From the NCBI GenBank assembly GCA_001887945.1, contig LDOQ01000088.1, positions 124,001 to 188,000 of the forward strand: a stretch of 64,000 nucleotides of DNA. Reading direction: 5' to 3'. The DNA is from Spraguea lophii (Eukaryota > Microsporidia > Spragueidae). The number at the start of each line of letters is the position of its first letter. Within the stretch, counting starts at the first letter, position 1. The position numbers and the translations under genes are program-made. Below, piece by piece: positions 19,710-29,489 of this stretch. The notes under the pieces were generated by a model, which made no database searches, was not told the origin of the DNA, and saw nothing but the letters and a program-made list of their open reading frames with translations.

Positions 19710-20873
19710 ATGGGCTTATATATGTAAAAGATAAAAATTAGAATATGAAACAAACATATTCTATATTTTAAAATGTAATAATAAAATGTTTTTATTTATT
19801 TTAGTTTATATTCTACATTTTGAAGTAAAGTATACGTATACATTATCTGATTATAAATTTAATAATTTATTCAAAATCTATATTTTAAATATATAATCTT
19901 TAAATCTCAATATAGAAAAGAAGCTATTTTTTATTGTTGATAAATAATCCATTGATATTCTGTTAAATGTAAAATAAATAAATTATTAGATTTATAATCA
20001 GAATGTAGAATATAAAATTATTTAATACTTTATTTAATGTGTTATAAAAAATTAGTAAATATTATTATCAGTTTATAATCCAAGATTATGTGTTTTTTAA
20101 ATATGTAATATAATTTATTAACCTTCTTACGTTATAAATATATATCAATCTTATGTTATAAATATTTAATATTTATATATTATCTATACGGACTTCCTAA
20201 TCTATTGCAATTATATTTAGCTTTTTTAATGATATTAGAAATAGTTAGTTTATACATGTAATATAAATAGATTTATTAATAAGTAATTTAATAAATAGTT
20301 ACCATACAATTTATAAATAAAATAATTACATATGAATTACAAAGTAATTTGTTGCTAACACAACTATTTTATTATTTTGAAATATATAAAGGATTTGAAA
20401 TATTGGTTTGGATTTGATTTTTATGATATAATTACTAATGAACTATTAGAAAAAGGTAAATAAATAACTGATGTTAATATGAAATTGATGGATTATAGAA
20501 CATTTAGAAATTAAAAGGATTAAGAACCTAAGATTAATAATTATATACTTAGAACTTAAACAAATCATTATTCGAAATGTGTGGTAACCTCAGCTGGAGA
20601 GTTTTTAAAAAGAGAATGAAAATCACTCATTATCATTATTACCGGTAGAATATAATAAGTTGTATGACCCTAGTAATAAGTTGATGGAAAAGTTTCTCAT
20701 TCTTTTGTAGAAAACAAAAAAAATTATACAGGTAAAAATCCATTTTGAAAAATAATATATTCGTAAGAAAGCGATATCAAAATATATTTTATTTTATATA
20801 AGAAGATGAAATTTCTTTCACTATCATATCATTTTATAAAACATACTCATATTCGAATTAAATTTTATTTCTT
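19710..20873. other. AT-rich intergenic with a coding-like relic
   Basis: No intact gene. Near 20398-20620 the plus strand reads coding-like text broken by TAA/TGA stops (YWFGFDFYDIITNELLEKGK, then LMDYRTFRN, then KCVVTSAGEFLKRE). It suggests an unidentified pseudogene or element. The remainder is featureless. Confidence 0.35.
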
Positions 20874-22481
20874 TCAAAATTTATCTATGTTCATGTATCT
20901 ATTATTACTCTTAGCCTCTTCATAATTTTTATTCAAATAAAATATAGAATAGATCCATAGGGCAACAAAAATAATTGTTAAAATGAAAAATAATGGAGAT
21001 GCTTCTCTTACATCAATAATACCACAAAAATTAAGCATTTGAGTAATCAAAGATCCAAATGCTTTTCCTATTCTAAAAACTATACCATCATAAACACTCT
21101 TGAAAAGATATCTATAGGTTGGTGATATTTTGACACCCAGTGCTTCTTTTGAAATATCCATTAATGTATATCTGGAACATTTAAATAATGCGATTCCTAA
21201 GATACCCAACCATTCTTCAACTTCTAATAAATTGTATATGGTAGTTTCATCACTTACTCTAAAAATGAATCTAATGAGTTGTGAAATAGGTTTAAATGTT
21301 GTTTTACTGATACCAGTATTTATGGTAACAAAACTAAATACGCATATTGCTGCAATTCCACATGTAGTTGGTGTTATTATAGCTATTGAAAACCAATTTT
21401 TGGTATATACCCATCTTGCAAGAGGTGTTAGAAGTAAAATAAGAGATACTATACCAATTGTTCCTTGTAAAATAGAACTTCTTCTCATTTGGTAAATTTC
21501 CTTAATAACCATTTTTCTATTGATTGTATTTCCTATTCCTGATTTATAAGTTGCTTCAGTAAGATTTAAAAGAACACAGAAAATAAAGTTCATGAGACAT
21601 ATAAAAAGTGCTAATTTAGATGTATTCATGACTTTCAAAGCTTGTGCAAATGTAGATTTGTTTTTCTTTTTTCTTTCTGTTGCTTCTATTGATTTATCGC
21701 GTGTTTTCTCATTTAAAAACAATAATCCTAAAACTCCTAAAGCACAAAATCCAAGAAATCCAAATAATAATTTTCCGTTCCATACTTGTTCTTGATATGA
21801 TTTTTTATCTTGGTATCCAGTTAAGAAAAACATTAATATAAAATAAATAATTCTTATGATAGCAGGGAAAATATTAAGAAGTGGGAACAATCTGATATTT
21901 TGATCCTCAGTACAACATTCAAAAATATAGGAGAAAAAAAGTACTGATAAAACGATACTAGACCACATTTCTGTAAAAATGTATACTATTGTAGACATGT
22001 ATGAATATACCGTATAAATCATCGGAAGAATATATAAACATCTTTTATATGCTAATTTACCATCAGCTGCAAGATCTTCGATTGATTGTTTACTAGGTTC
22101 AATCGCCTCCCAATGTCCATAAAGTAAAGCTGCTATAATGAAGTAGCCTGAAAATATAGCTAAGCAAGCACCAAGTACCTTTGCATTTCCAAATTTCATA
22201 ACGAAATATTGTAGTAGAAATGAAAGGATTATAGATATCAAAGGAATATAATATAATTTCAAAACTTGAATAGAGACAGGAAGCTGCTTTGATATAACAA
22301 AAGTATCCTTTAAATCTCCACATGTTATGTATACAAGAGTGATTAATGAGAACATTCCAGAAAGAATGAAAAATTTCATAAACTCGCCTTTCTGTATTTT
22401 AAAATATCCTTTAATCTCTGTTTGTCCTTTAGCATGAACTTTATTATCTAAAACGTTTTCATCCTTTGATGATTTATTCAT
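20874..22481 (-). CDS. NTT: ATP/ADP translocase (NTT family), copy 1
   Basis: A 535-residue nucleotide transporter of the TLC/NTT family, the bacterial-type carriers (as in Chlamydia and Rickettsia) that microsporidia use to import host ATP. It shows about eleven to twelve membrane helices, a first helix ending in ITCGDLKDTFVISKQLP (family pattern REiKDaFii.rlp) and a conserved EWLGILGIALFKCSRYTLMDISKEA block. The start is placed at ATG 22481 because CCCC lies 2 nt upstream; the longer frame would add 29 basic residues. It is more diverged from the tandem pair downstream than they are from each other. The family is known to be a horizontal acquisition. Confidence 0.93.
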   Translation of the reverse strand: MNKSSKDENVLDNKVHAKGQTEIKGYFKIQKGEFMKFFILSGMFSLITLVYITCGDLKDTFVISKQLPVSIQVLKLYYIPLISIILSFLLQYFVMKFGNAKVLGACLAIFSGYFIIAALLYGHWEAIEPSKQSIEDLAADGKLAYKRCLYILPMIYTVYSYMSTIVYIFTEMWSSIVLSVLFFSYIFECCTEDQNIRLFPLLNIFPAIIRIIYFILMFFLTGYQDKKSYQEQVWNGKLLFGFLGFCALGVLGLLFLNEKTRDKSIEATERKKKNKSTFAQALKVMNTSKLALFICLMNFIFCVLLNLTEATYKSGIGNTINRKMVIKEIYQMRRSSILQGTIGIVSLILLLTPLARWVYTKNWFSIAIITPTTCGIAAICVFSFVTINTGISKTTFKPISQLIRFIFRVSDETTIYNLLEVEEWLGILGIALFKCSRYTLMDISKEALGVKISPTYRYLFKSVYDGIVFRIGKAFGSLITQMLNFCGIIDVREASPLFFILTIIFVALWIYSIFYLNKNYEEAKSNNRYMNIDKF

Positions 22482-22483
22482 CC

Positions 22484-22487
22484 GGGG
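22484..22487 (-). promoter_or_regulatory. CCCC start motif of NTT copy 1
   Basis: CCCC followed by GG and ATG 22481. It shortens the protein by 29 residues relative to the longest frame. Confidence 0.6.
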
Positions 22488-22568
22488 TAAATATCCCAAA
22501 TATTTAAAAGATAAAAATCTTTTTTTCGAAAAAAATGAAAATTGACGTCTATTTTGTTGAAAACGCAA

Positions 22569-22850
22569 ATAATAAGGAAAAGAACATGTAAAAACAAAAA
22601 AAAGTTAAGTATTTTTACTTTAATATAAAATTTACAAAAATAGCATTATGATCTTAATTTTGAAATTTATAAAAAAAATATTTATTTATTTTATAATTTT
22701 ATGTATGTAAGATGGATTGCAATTATAGTATAACGTATGAAAGCAGTTAATTTCCATTTCTAATCATGCTATAAATATATTAACTCTTTTAAAAGAATTA
22801 TACCTTCATAATCGCTTTTAAATTCATTTAATGGGTGGATTTCAAAAAAA
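22569..22850. other. AT-rich spacer upstream of NTT copy 1
   Basis: No gene or clear structure seen between the NTT gene and the repeat island. Confidence 0.4.
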
Positions 22851-23316
22851 ATGAAATTTTTATTTATGGAAATCTCCTAATTAGTTGTAACTTGCTGTGG
22901 TTTATGATAATTGGGTTCTTAAAACACGTTCAAACTCGCACCAACTAGTTTCACCACGTATATGCATTAATCTCATCTTACCTTATACTCCAGAGTGTTG
23001 ATGTTTTGCGTATAATACAAACATAATTAATGAGATTTTAACCTCTTTATTGGTATAATATTTACTAAGTTAATGACCACTACATAGGTTATAGCTATGT
23101 TAGTTAAACACTACTTTAATTTAGTGGCGGGCCCCCGTACAAGTCGTAATCAAGCTAAACTATTGAATTCTCCTATTTTTCAACGACCTTTCTTTTCTTT
23201 TCTTCTCTTCTATCTTTTTTTCTTTTTGTTTTGACGTTTTTTTTGAATGATGAATTCCAATTTTCCAGGTTTGGAATTTGTTTATTATCTAATGATCACC
23301 AAACTAAATGGTCCTA
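22851..23316 (-). repeat. SINE-like copy, left arm of an inverted pair
   Basis: A near full-length minus-orientation copy. TATGCATTAATCTCATCTTA followed by CCTTATACTCCAGAG near 22961-22995 is strongly conserved. The tRNA-like head (near 23255-23316) is mutated: ATTCCAATTTTCCAGGTTTG replaces the B-box sequence, a change shared only with the copy at 25513-25975. A run of A rather than T lies outside its tail. Confidence 0.75.
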
Positions 23317-24583
23317 TTATTAATTGAGAAATATTTTTTTTATTAGATAATAATAAAGGAGATAAAGAAGATAACTAAGAATTAGATATAAGTTGAAATA
23401 AAGATTTATTTAACATTATTAAATTTATATTAATAATAATTATTAAAATAAAAATCATTTAAATAAAATTATTAGAAATTTATATGAGTTTTTTAAGCAT
23501 AAAAAAGAAATGATAAAATCACTGATTTAATCTTCTTAAAAATAAAAAAAGGTAGCAGACTATATAAGAAATTAAATTTGAAAGTCTTAAAAAAATTTTT
23601 TAACCCTTTTTTCGAAATAAAAAAATGAGAATAAATTTCATAAAATTTATTATGGACTTAATTTATTATTTTTTTTATTCATTGTATACATAAATATACG
23701 ATATTTCTAAAACAAAAGGATTGGAATTATTGTTATCATAGGATAGTGATAACCTAAGAGGATGGGAAAACCTCAATATAATTACTCGGGATTTCTAATC
23801 CTGGTTACTGATGAATACAATAATAAAAATAATCAGTAACTAAATGTATAAAAATTTTATCATCTTCTTCAGAAAAAGCAGATATATTACGCTATATATT
23901 TTTTTATTATAAACAATATATATTTTATCTTGTTTATATGAATATCAATAATTCAATATACAAAATTTTTATAAATTATTTAATATTTTAAAAAACCACC
24001 ACATCACTAAGTCAAGTGAGACTTTTTTTAACATAAAAAAATTTATTTAAGATACTTTTGGAAATCAAATGAGACTTATACTCCTTTTGGTTATAATATT
24101 TTCCTTTATGATTATAAAATAATACATTAAATAAAATTATGTTTAGGGATAATATTTTTAAAGACAATAATCAACAAATACCTCGATATAATAATGATTA
24201 AAACATAGTAAAATCGATTATGTGGAGAATTAATCTCTTTCCATACCCTATAGGAAGCTCATTGAAGGACTTCTATTGAAAAAAAACATAACAATATACA
24301 GCCTGTTATTAAATTAGAATAATGATTAGCGTATCCCTATTGGTTATTTATTCAATTAGTATTATGTTATGGAAAAGATTAAAAATACTATAGAAACAAT
24401 AATAAAGATGATAATATACATCATATGCAAACTTTTGATATTATAGGAAGATGATAATAATATATTTAATGTTGTATTCATAAAGTATAAAATAAATGAT
24501 TTAAAAACCATACGTTACAAATTATAGGATTACAAAACTTTAATTTTCATGAATACGGTCTTATTTTTAAAAAATTGACCCTA
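23317..24583. other. Interior of repeat island, no gene
   Basis: No intact frame. Sequence between the left repeat arm and the broken transposase. A possible repeat-head relic lies near 23998-24025 (ACCACCACATCACTAAGTC). Nothing else is recognised. Confidence 0.35.
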
Positions 24584-25433
24584 ATGAAATTTTTTAATGA
24601 TATATTTATACCTATTCTCAATGGTTCTGTGGATCTACAGATTCAGTTTTTAAGAAATGAAGGACTTTAAAATCATATATGGTTTGTAATTTCTGTGACT
24701 CGAAATATGTTTAATATTAAAAAAAATAAAATTTCAGATAAAAATGCATAGAAATGCAAAAATTCCTCTTTGTAAAAACACCCCAGATCAATAAGACCCG
24801 GAAATATTTTATAATGATTATATAATAGAAAATTCTATGGAAATGGCAAACATTAGCTAGGATATTGTAATATCTTTTTTTTACAGGATTAAAAATGAGA
24901 ATAAAAATTTTCATGGATTCCGAAAGAACTCTTTAGGTTGCAATGGGATAACACTTCAAATAGACGAAAATATGTTTTGTAACAACCCTAAATATTACAG
25001 AGGTAGAACAACAGATGAAAAAAAATGGGTAATTGGTATTGTGGACATTAGCTACATGGCTGCAAAGGTTTTATGTGTATAGTTGAAGATAAATTACAAA
25101 AAACTCTATTGCCAATAATAAATGAGATGTGCTTACCGGGTAATATTATTTGGAATGATCAGTGGTTAAGATATAAAAATACATAAGAAAAAATATTTAT
25201 ATAACACGAAACTGTTAACCATAAAATAAATTTTTTTTGTCCAGAAACTGGGACAATACACAATCTTTTGAATAATATTGGAATAAACAAACAAAAAAGG
25301 ATTAAAGCTAGAATGGGAATAAAAAAGAGCTATTGGAGTATATATTAAAGAATGGATGCTTAGGGATAATATTATGAGGAATGATATTGATAAATTATTT
25401 GAAATATTTAGATATGAAAATAATGATAATTAA
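24584..25433 (+). pseudogene. Second decayed Merlin/IS1016-like transposase
   Basis: The plus strand, across frameshifts and stops, encodes the ISXO2-type DDE transposase of Merlin elements. There is a possible start MKFFNDIF with CCC 2 nt upstream, a zinc-finger remnant (VCNFCDSKYV), ITLQIDENMFCNNPKYYRGR with the first Asp, then KKWVIGIVDI, LLPIINEMCLPGNIIWND with the second Asp, and HETVNHKINFFCPETGTIHN. The final catalytic Glu is not recognisable. At least four stops or frame changes break it. The minus-strand frame 24717-24914 is a shadow. It lies between inverted copies of the dispersed repeat and between NTT genes. Confidence 0.8.
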
Positions 25434-25512
25434 ATTTTATTACTAAAAATTTACCGACCCTTCTCCTGGGCAATAATTGTCGAAGATCCATATTTTTTAT
25501 AATTAATATATT

Positions 25513-25975
25513 TGAGACCCGTTTAGCTTGATGATTGTGGAGTAATAAGAAAATTTCAAACCTGGAAAATTGGAATTAATCGTTCAGAAAAAAACCTCAA
25601 AATAAGAAGAAAAAAAAGTAGAAGACAAAAAAGAAAAGTTGTTGGATGAGTGAGGTTCGATAATGTAACTTAATTATGACTTGTATGACGGTCCTATTAC
25701 TAAATTAAAAGAATGTTTAACTTATATAACTGTAACCTAAGTATTGGTTAATGACTCAACAAATACATATCAAAAAAAATATAATCTCATTAACGACGAT
25801 GAATGATGGTTGCATCCTACGTAAAATTTCATCATTCTGGAACACAATGTAAAACGAGATTAATGCATATTTATGACAAAACCAATTAGTACAAGTTTAA
25901 ACGTGCCTTAGGAACCAAATGTCATCAACCATAATAACCGACAAACGATCAGTGAACTTCTATAAATGAAAAATT
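25513..25975 (+). repeat. SINE-like copy, right arm of an inverted pair
   Basis: Plus orientation, head at 25513 and tail near 25975. GATTAATGCATATTTATGAC and ACCAATTAGTACAAGTTTAA are clear matches to the reference. The head shares the CAAACCTGGAAAATTGGAAT variant with the left arm. The A tail is absent; a T run follows. Confidence 0.75.
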
Positions 25976-26904
25976 CTTTTTTTTTTCCTTTTAATCATAA
26001 AAAGTTGTAAATATTTGTTATAACAATTTAAATTTGGCTATTTACAATATCCAATCAAAAAAACTCCGTCATAATCTAAATAATTGGTATATAAAACTCT
26101 AATAAACTTAGTAATGTGTGGGGAAACGTTGTCCCCTGTTCTGATGGAAAACAAAAAAAATATAAAACTTTAGATTTGTAATTTATTATTAAAATTTATC
26201 TGATTAATTTGTTAAATCTCCTTAAGATACTTGTAGTACATTTAAATAAACCACTGTTGCGATATCAAAACTTTTAATATTTGTCTATCTATAATAAAGG
26301 TAAATAGGTAATTTTGAACCTCAAACTATTAAAACCGAACCATACCGATCTTCCATAGAGTTCTCTCAAGATGACTCTAGTTTAGGAGTATTGCTATGTC
26401 AACACGGCAAATTTAACAGATTTTAAAATTTATTATATTTTTAGGAACCGGATTTTAATATATCAATTGAACGTTACTATTTTTATGAATAGATATATTA
26501 AAAAATATTATATATTTTGATGTATTTATAACAAAAATTCAATTATAGCAAAAATTATTATATAATAATAATTATATCAAGAACACAATTATTCTTTCTA
26601 TTGTAATGTATTAGCATAATATACTGTAATGAAATAAGATGAAAAACATCATATTCACTTAATCATACATTTTTAATCTCCATTATAATTTTAGAATATT
26701 TAAATAAAAAATTTAAAACGATAATAATTTTTGAAATCTTTCAAATTTAAAATTTTTTCGATGTAGAATAATGCAAATTATGTTAAATTTCTTTATGATT
26801 TTTAAATAATCAATTTATAATTTTTGAATTTTGTTTATTCCGTCATTGTTTCTGAATATGATGACATATTGAAAAATTTTTAATCAATCATATCTGTTAA
26901 ACCC
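25976..26904. other. AT-rich region upstream of NTT copy 2
   Basis: No gene seen. It presumably holds the promoter; only the CCC directly before ATG 26905 is recognisable. Confidence 0.4.
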
Positions 26905-28593
26905 ATGTCCAATAGTGATAATGATATTTTAATTAATACACTTCCAACTGAAGAAGAGGTTGAAATGGATGCTATTCTTAGGTCAAGATTTACCCTTGGA
27001 GTATACAAAGTCGCATCTGTGGAAACGTTAAAATTTTGGTTGATGGCAATAACGTTTGCAATAATAGCGTATATATACACGTTATCGAGAGGAATAAAAG
27101 AAGCTTTTATTATAGTGCGTCAGATTCCAGCGTCAGTAAATATTTTAAAGTTATTTTATGTATTGCCGATAGCAGCAATATCTACAATGATAATTCAAAA
27201 TGCTCTCACATACACGGACAACAAAACAATACTTAAAAAAATTTTAATAGGTTATGGTATATATTTTATGATTTACGGTTTTATTTCTCTACCATTTCTC
27301 CCAAGTGTAGAATCAGAAACGATGAGAACAATGTTAGAAGATTCTATTTCGGATGGGAAAATGAAATATAAAAAAATAGAAGATTATGCCGCATTTTTAT
27401 ATACTTTTATATCGTGGACATCTACTCTTCATTTTATTGTATCTGAAATTTGGGGAACAATTGTATTATCATTGCTATTCTTATCTTTTGTCAACGATGT
27501 TTGTCCATTTAAGCAATTTATGAGATTTATAACGTTATTTTACATTATTTCAAATGTCGCTGTTATTTTTTCTGCTGGAAGTATGTATTTTTTACAACTT
27601 TTACTCAAAGAAAAAGGTTTTATTACCGGGAAAACTTGTTTATCTTGCATATTTCTCATAATGGGTATTCTTTCATTAATATGCTATGTATTTATAGTGT
27701 TATTAGATAATAAGGTTCTTTCTAAACCAACTTACATTGTAGAAACTCGAATTAAAAAATCAAAGACAAAAACACCTGGATTTACAGAAGGTATAGAAAT
27801 GGCATTTGATTCAAAATTGGTTTTAGGCGTTTGTTTTATTGTTTTTTTCTATAATACAACCGCAAACATAGCAGGAATATCAGCAAAATCTGCTCAAAGA
27901 ATTATGTCAGAAAAATTAGGAACAAAAGAAGATTATATTATCAAAAACCAATTTATTTCGCAACTAATTACAGGATCATTTACTATATTTATACTTTTAC
28001 TTCCTCTGACTAAATATGCAGTAAAAAAAACATGGACTATTATAGCTTTAGCTTCACCATTTTTTATTTTTATATCTTCGATTCTAATATTTACATTGGC
28101 TATATACAACACAATCTTAACAGATACTGCTATTTCTGTAAAACTTTTAAAACCGATATTCACGAGTAAATTTGTAACAAATATTTTAAAGAATTTGAGC
28201 ATCGACAGTTTAGACGCTGAAGTCATCGTTGGTGTTTTTTCTGATGGACTTTTTAGAGTTGTGAAATATGCCTTTTTCGACATAACTAAAGAATCGTTGA
28301 GTATGAGGATTGATTCTACCTATCGTTCACGATTCAAAGGAATCTATGATGGAATATTTGCAAAAATCGGTAGAGCAGGAAGTAGTCTATTGATAATTAT
28401 CATATGTAGATTTTTATCTATAAAAGATATGAGGGATGCATCACTTATATTTCTTGTTATAAATATAGCTTCAGTTATTATTTGGACATTTATTATCTTT
28501 TACTTAGGATCCAAATATAATAAATCAATCAATGAAAATGTTACTATAGATTTAGATTTGGCTGGAAAACAAAAAGAAACGATAGTAGAATAA
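26905..28593 (+). CDS. NTT: ATP/ADP translocase (NTT family), copy 2
   Basis: A 562-residue nucleotide transporter. A cytosolic acidic N-terminus with TLPTEEEVEMDAI is followed by helix 1 and LSRGIKEAFIIVRQIPAS (residues about 61-78, the family's REiKDaFi.vRq.PaS signature). Further on are the SEIWGTIVLSLLF block and AFFDITKESLSMRIDS near the C-terminus. Around eleven to twelve helices are visible. CCC directly abuts the ATG. The next gene downstream is a close paralogue in the same orientation, so these are tandem duplicates. The protein is expected in the parasite plasma membrane or mitosome membrane. Confidence 0.95.
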   Translation: MSNSDNDILINTLPTEEEVEMDAILRSRFTLGVYKVASVETLKFWLMAITFAIIAYIYTLSRGIKEAFIIVRQIPASVNILKLFYVLPIAAISTMIIQNALTYTDNKTILKKILIGYGIYFMIYGFISLPFLPSVESETMRTMLEDSISDGKMKYKKIEDYAAFLYTFISWTSTLHFIVSEIWGTIVLSLLFLSFVNDVCPFKQFMRFITLFYIISNVAVIFSAGSMYFLQLLLKEKGFITGKTCLSCIFLIMGILSLICYVFIVLLDNKVLSKPTYIVETRIKKSKTKTPGFTEGIEMAFDSKLVLGVCFIVFFYNTTANIAGISAKSAQRIMSEKLGTKEDYIIKNQFISQLITGSFTIFILLLPLTKYAVKKTWTIIALASPFFIFISSILIFTLAIYNTILTDTAISVKLLKPIFTSKFVTNILKNLSIDSLDAEVIVGVFSDGLFRVVKYAFFDITKESLSMRIDSTYRSRFKGIYDGIFAKIGRAGSSLLIIIICRFLSIKDMRDASLIFLVINIASVIIWTFIIFYLGSKYNKSINENVTIDLDLAGKQKETIVE

Positions 28594-29483
28594 AATCTTA
28601 TAAAAATACATTTTTATTTTTTAATATGCTATCGTGTTTATCTGGGTAAACTTCATTCAAATGATAACACATTTCCAATTAAAAAAATAATGCACAACAA
28701 TTTATTATAGCATATTTCTATCCATTTCAATATAAAAAATACTAAATATCCATTTATTGATATTCTGTATCATGTTGATTTACTTAAAATTCTTGTATTA
28801 TTCTTAAATCTATTTCTTAGAATAAAATGTTTTATATTATGAGAAATAAATTATATTTCTACTGATAACCGTAATATCAAAAAAATAATAGAAAAAAAAT
28901 AATTTTATTTTAATTTAAATATTATCGTTTGTATAAGAAATAATATTCTAATTTTAAATATTGTTTATCATCAACTCAATTTCAAAATAAATGTCATAGT
29001 ATTGTTATTAAAATTGACAGATATGTCAAAACATTTTCATGCTTAAAAATTATGATTATTTAAAAAATATACTTTATTGTTTTTTTTCCAATTATAATAA
29101 AACTACGTAAAACATTTTTATTCAAAATATTCCTTTAAAAAATTATAATTAAGTTGTTATGTAAATTTATAATATTTTTGTAATATTATTTTTTTCTAAA
29201 GGATATAATTTCCTTATTAAAGCTAAATTATACGAATTAACAAAACATAAAAAAATTTAAATCATTTTTTTTTCAGTTTATCAATGTATTTAGCAACTTT
29301 CTGAATTATTTTAAGAAGATTGGATATATTTGTACATTCTATAAAGGAGAATAGTAAATAATATATTTATTTGTTTGTTTTCTTCAGTAAGTAAATCTTT
29401 ATTTATCTTCTATATCATATTTTATTACTTAATATAATTATTTTTTTTATCAAAAAATTATTATTTTTTGATAACTTTATTTT
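28594..29483. other. AT-rich spacer between tandem NTT genes
   Basis: No gene, tRNA or clear repeat is recognised in these 890 bp. Confidence 0.4.
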
Positions 29484-29486
29484 TTG

Positions 29487-29489
29487 CCC
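29487..29489 (+). promoter_or_regulatory. CCC start motif of NTT copy 3
   Basis: CCC directly before ATG 29490, as in copy 2. A TTG two codons earlier would otherwise be taken as the start. Confidence 0.6.

Noticed and set aside
23740..23850. Possible further SINE-like head
   Set aside because: Only a few short words match; order and spacing do not follow the reference copy.
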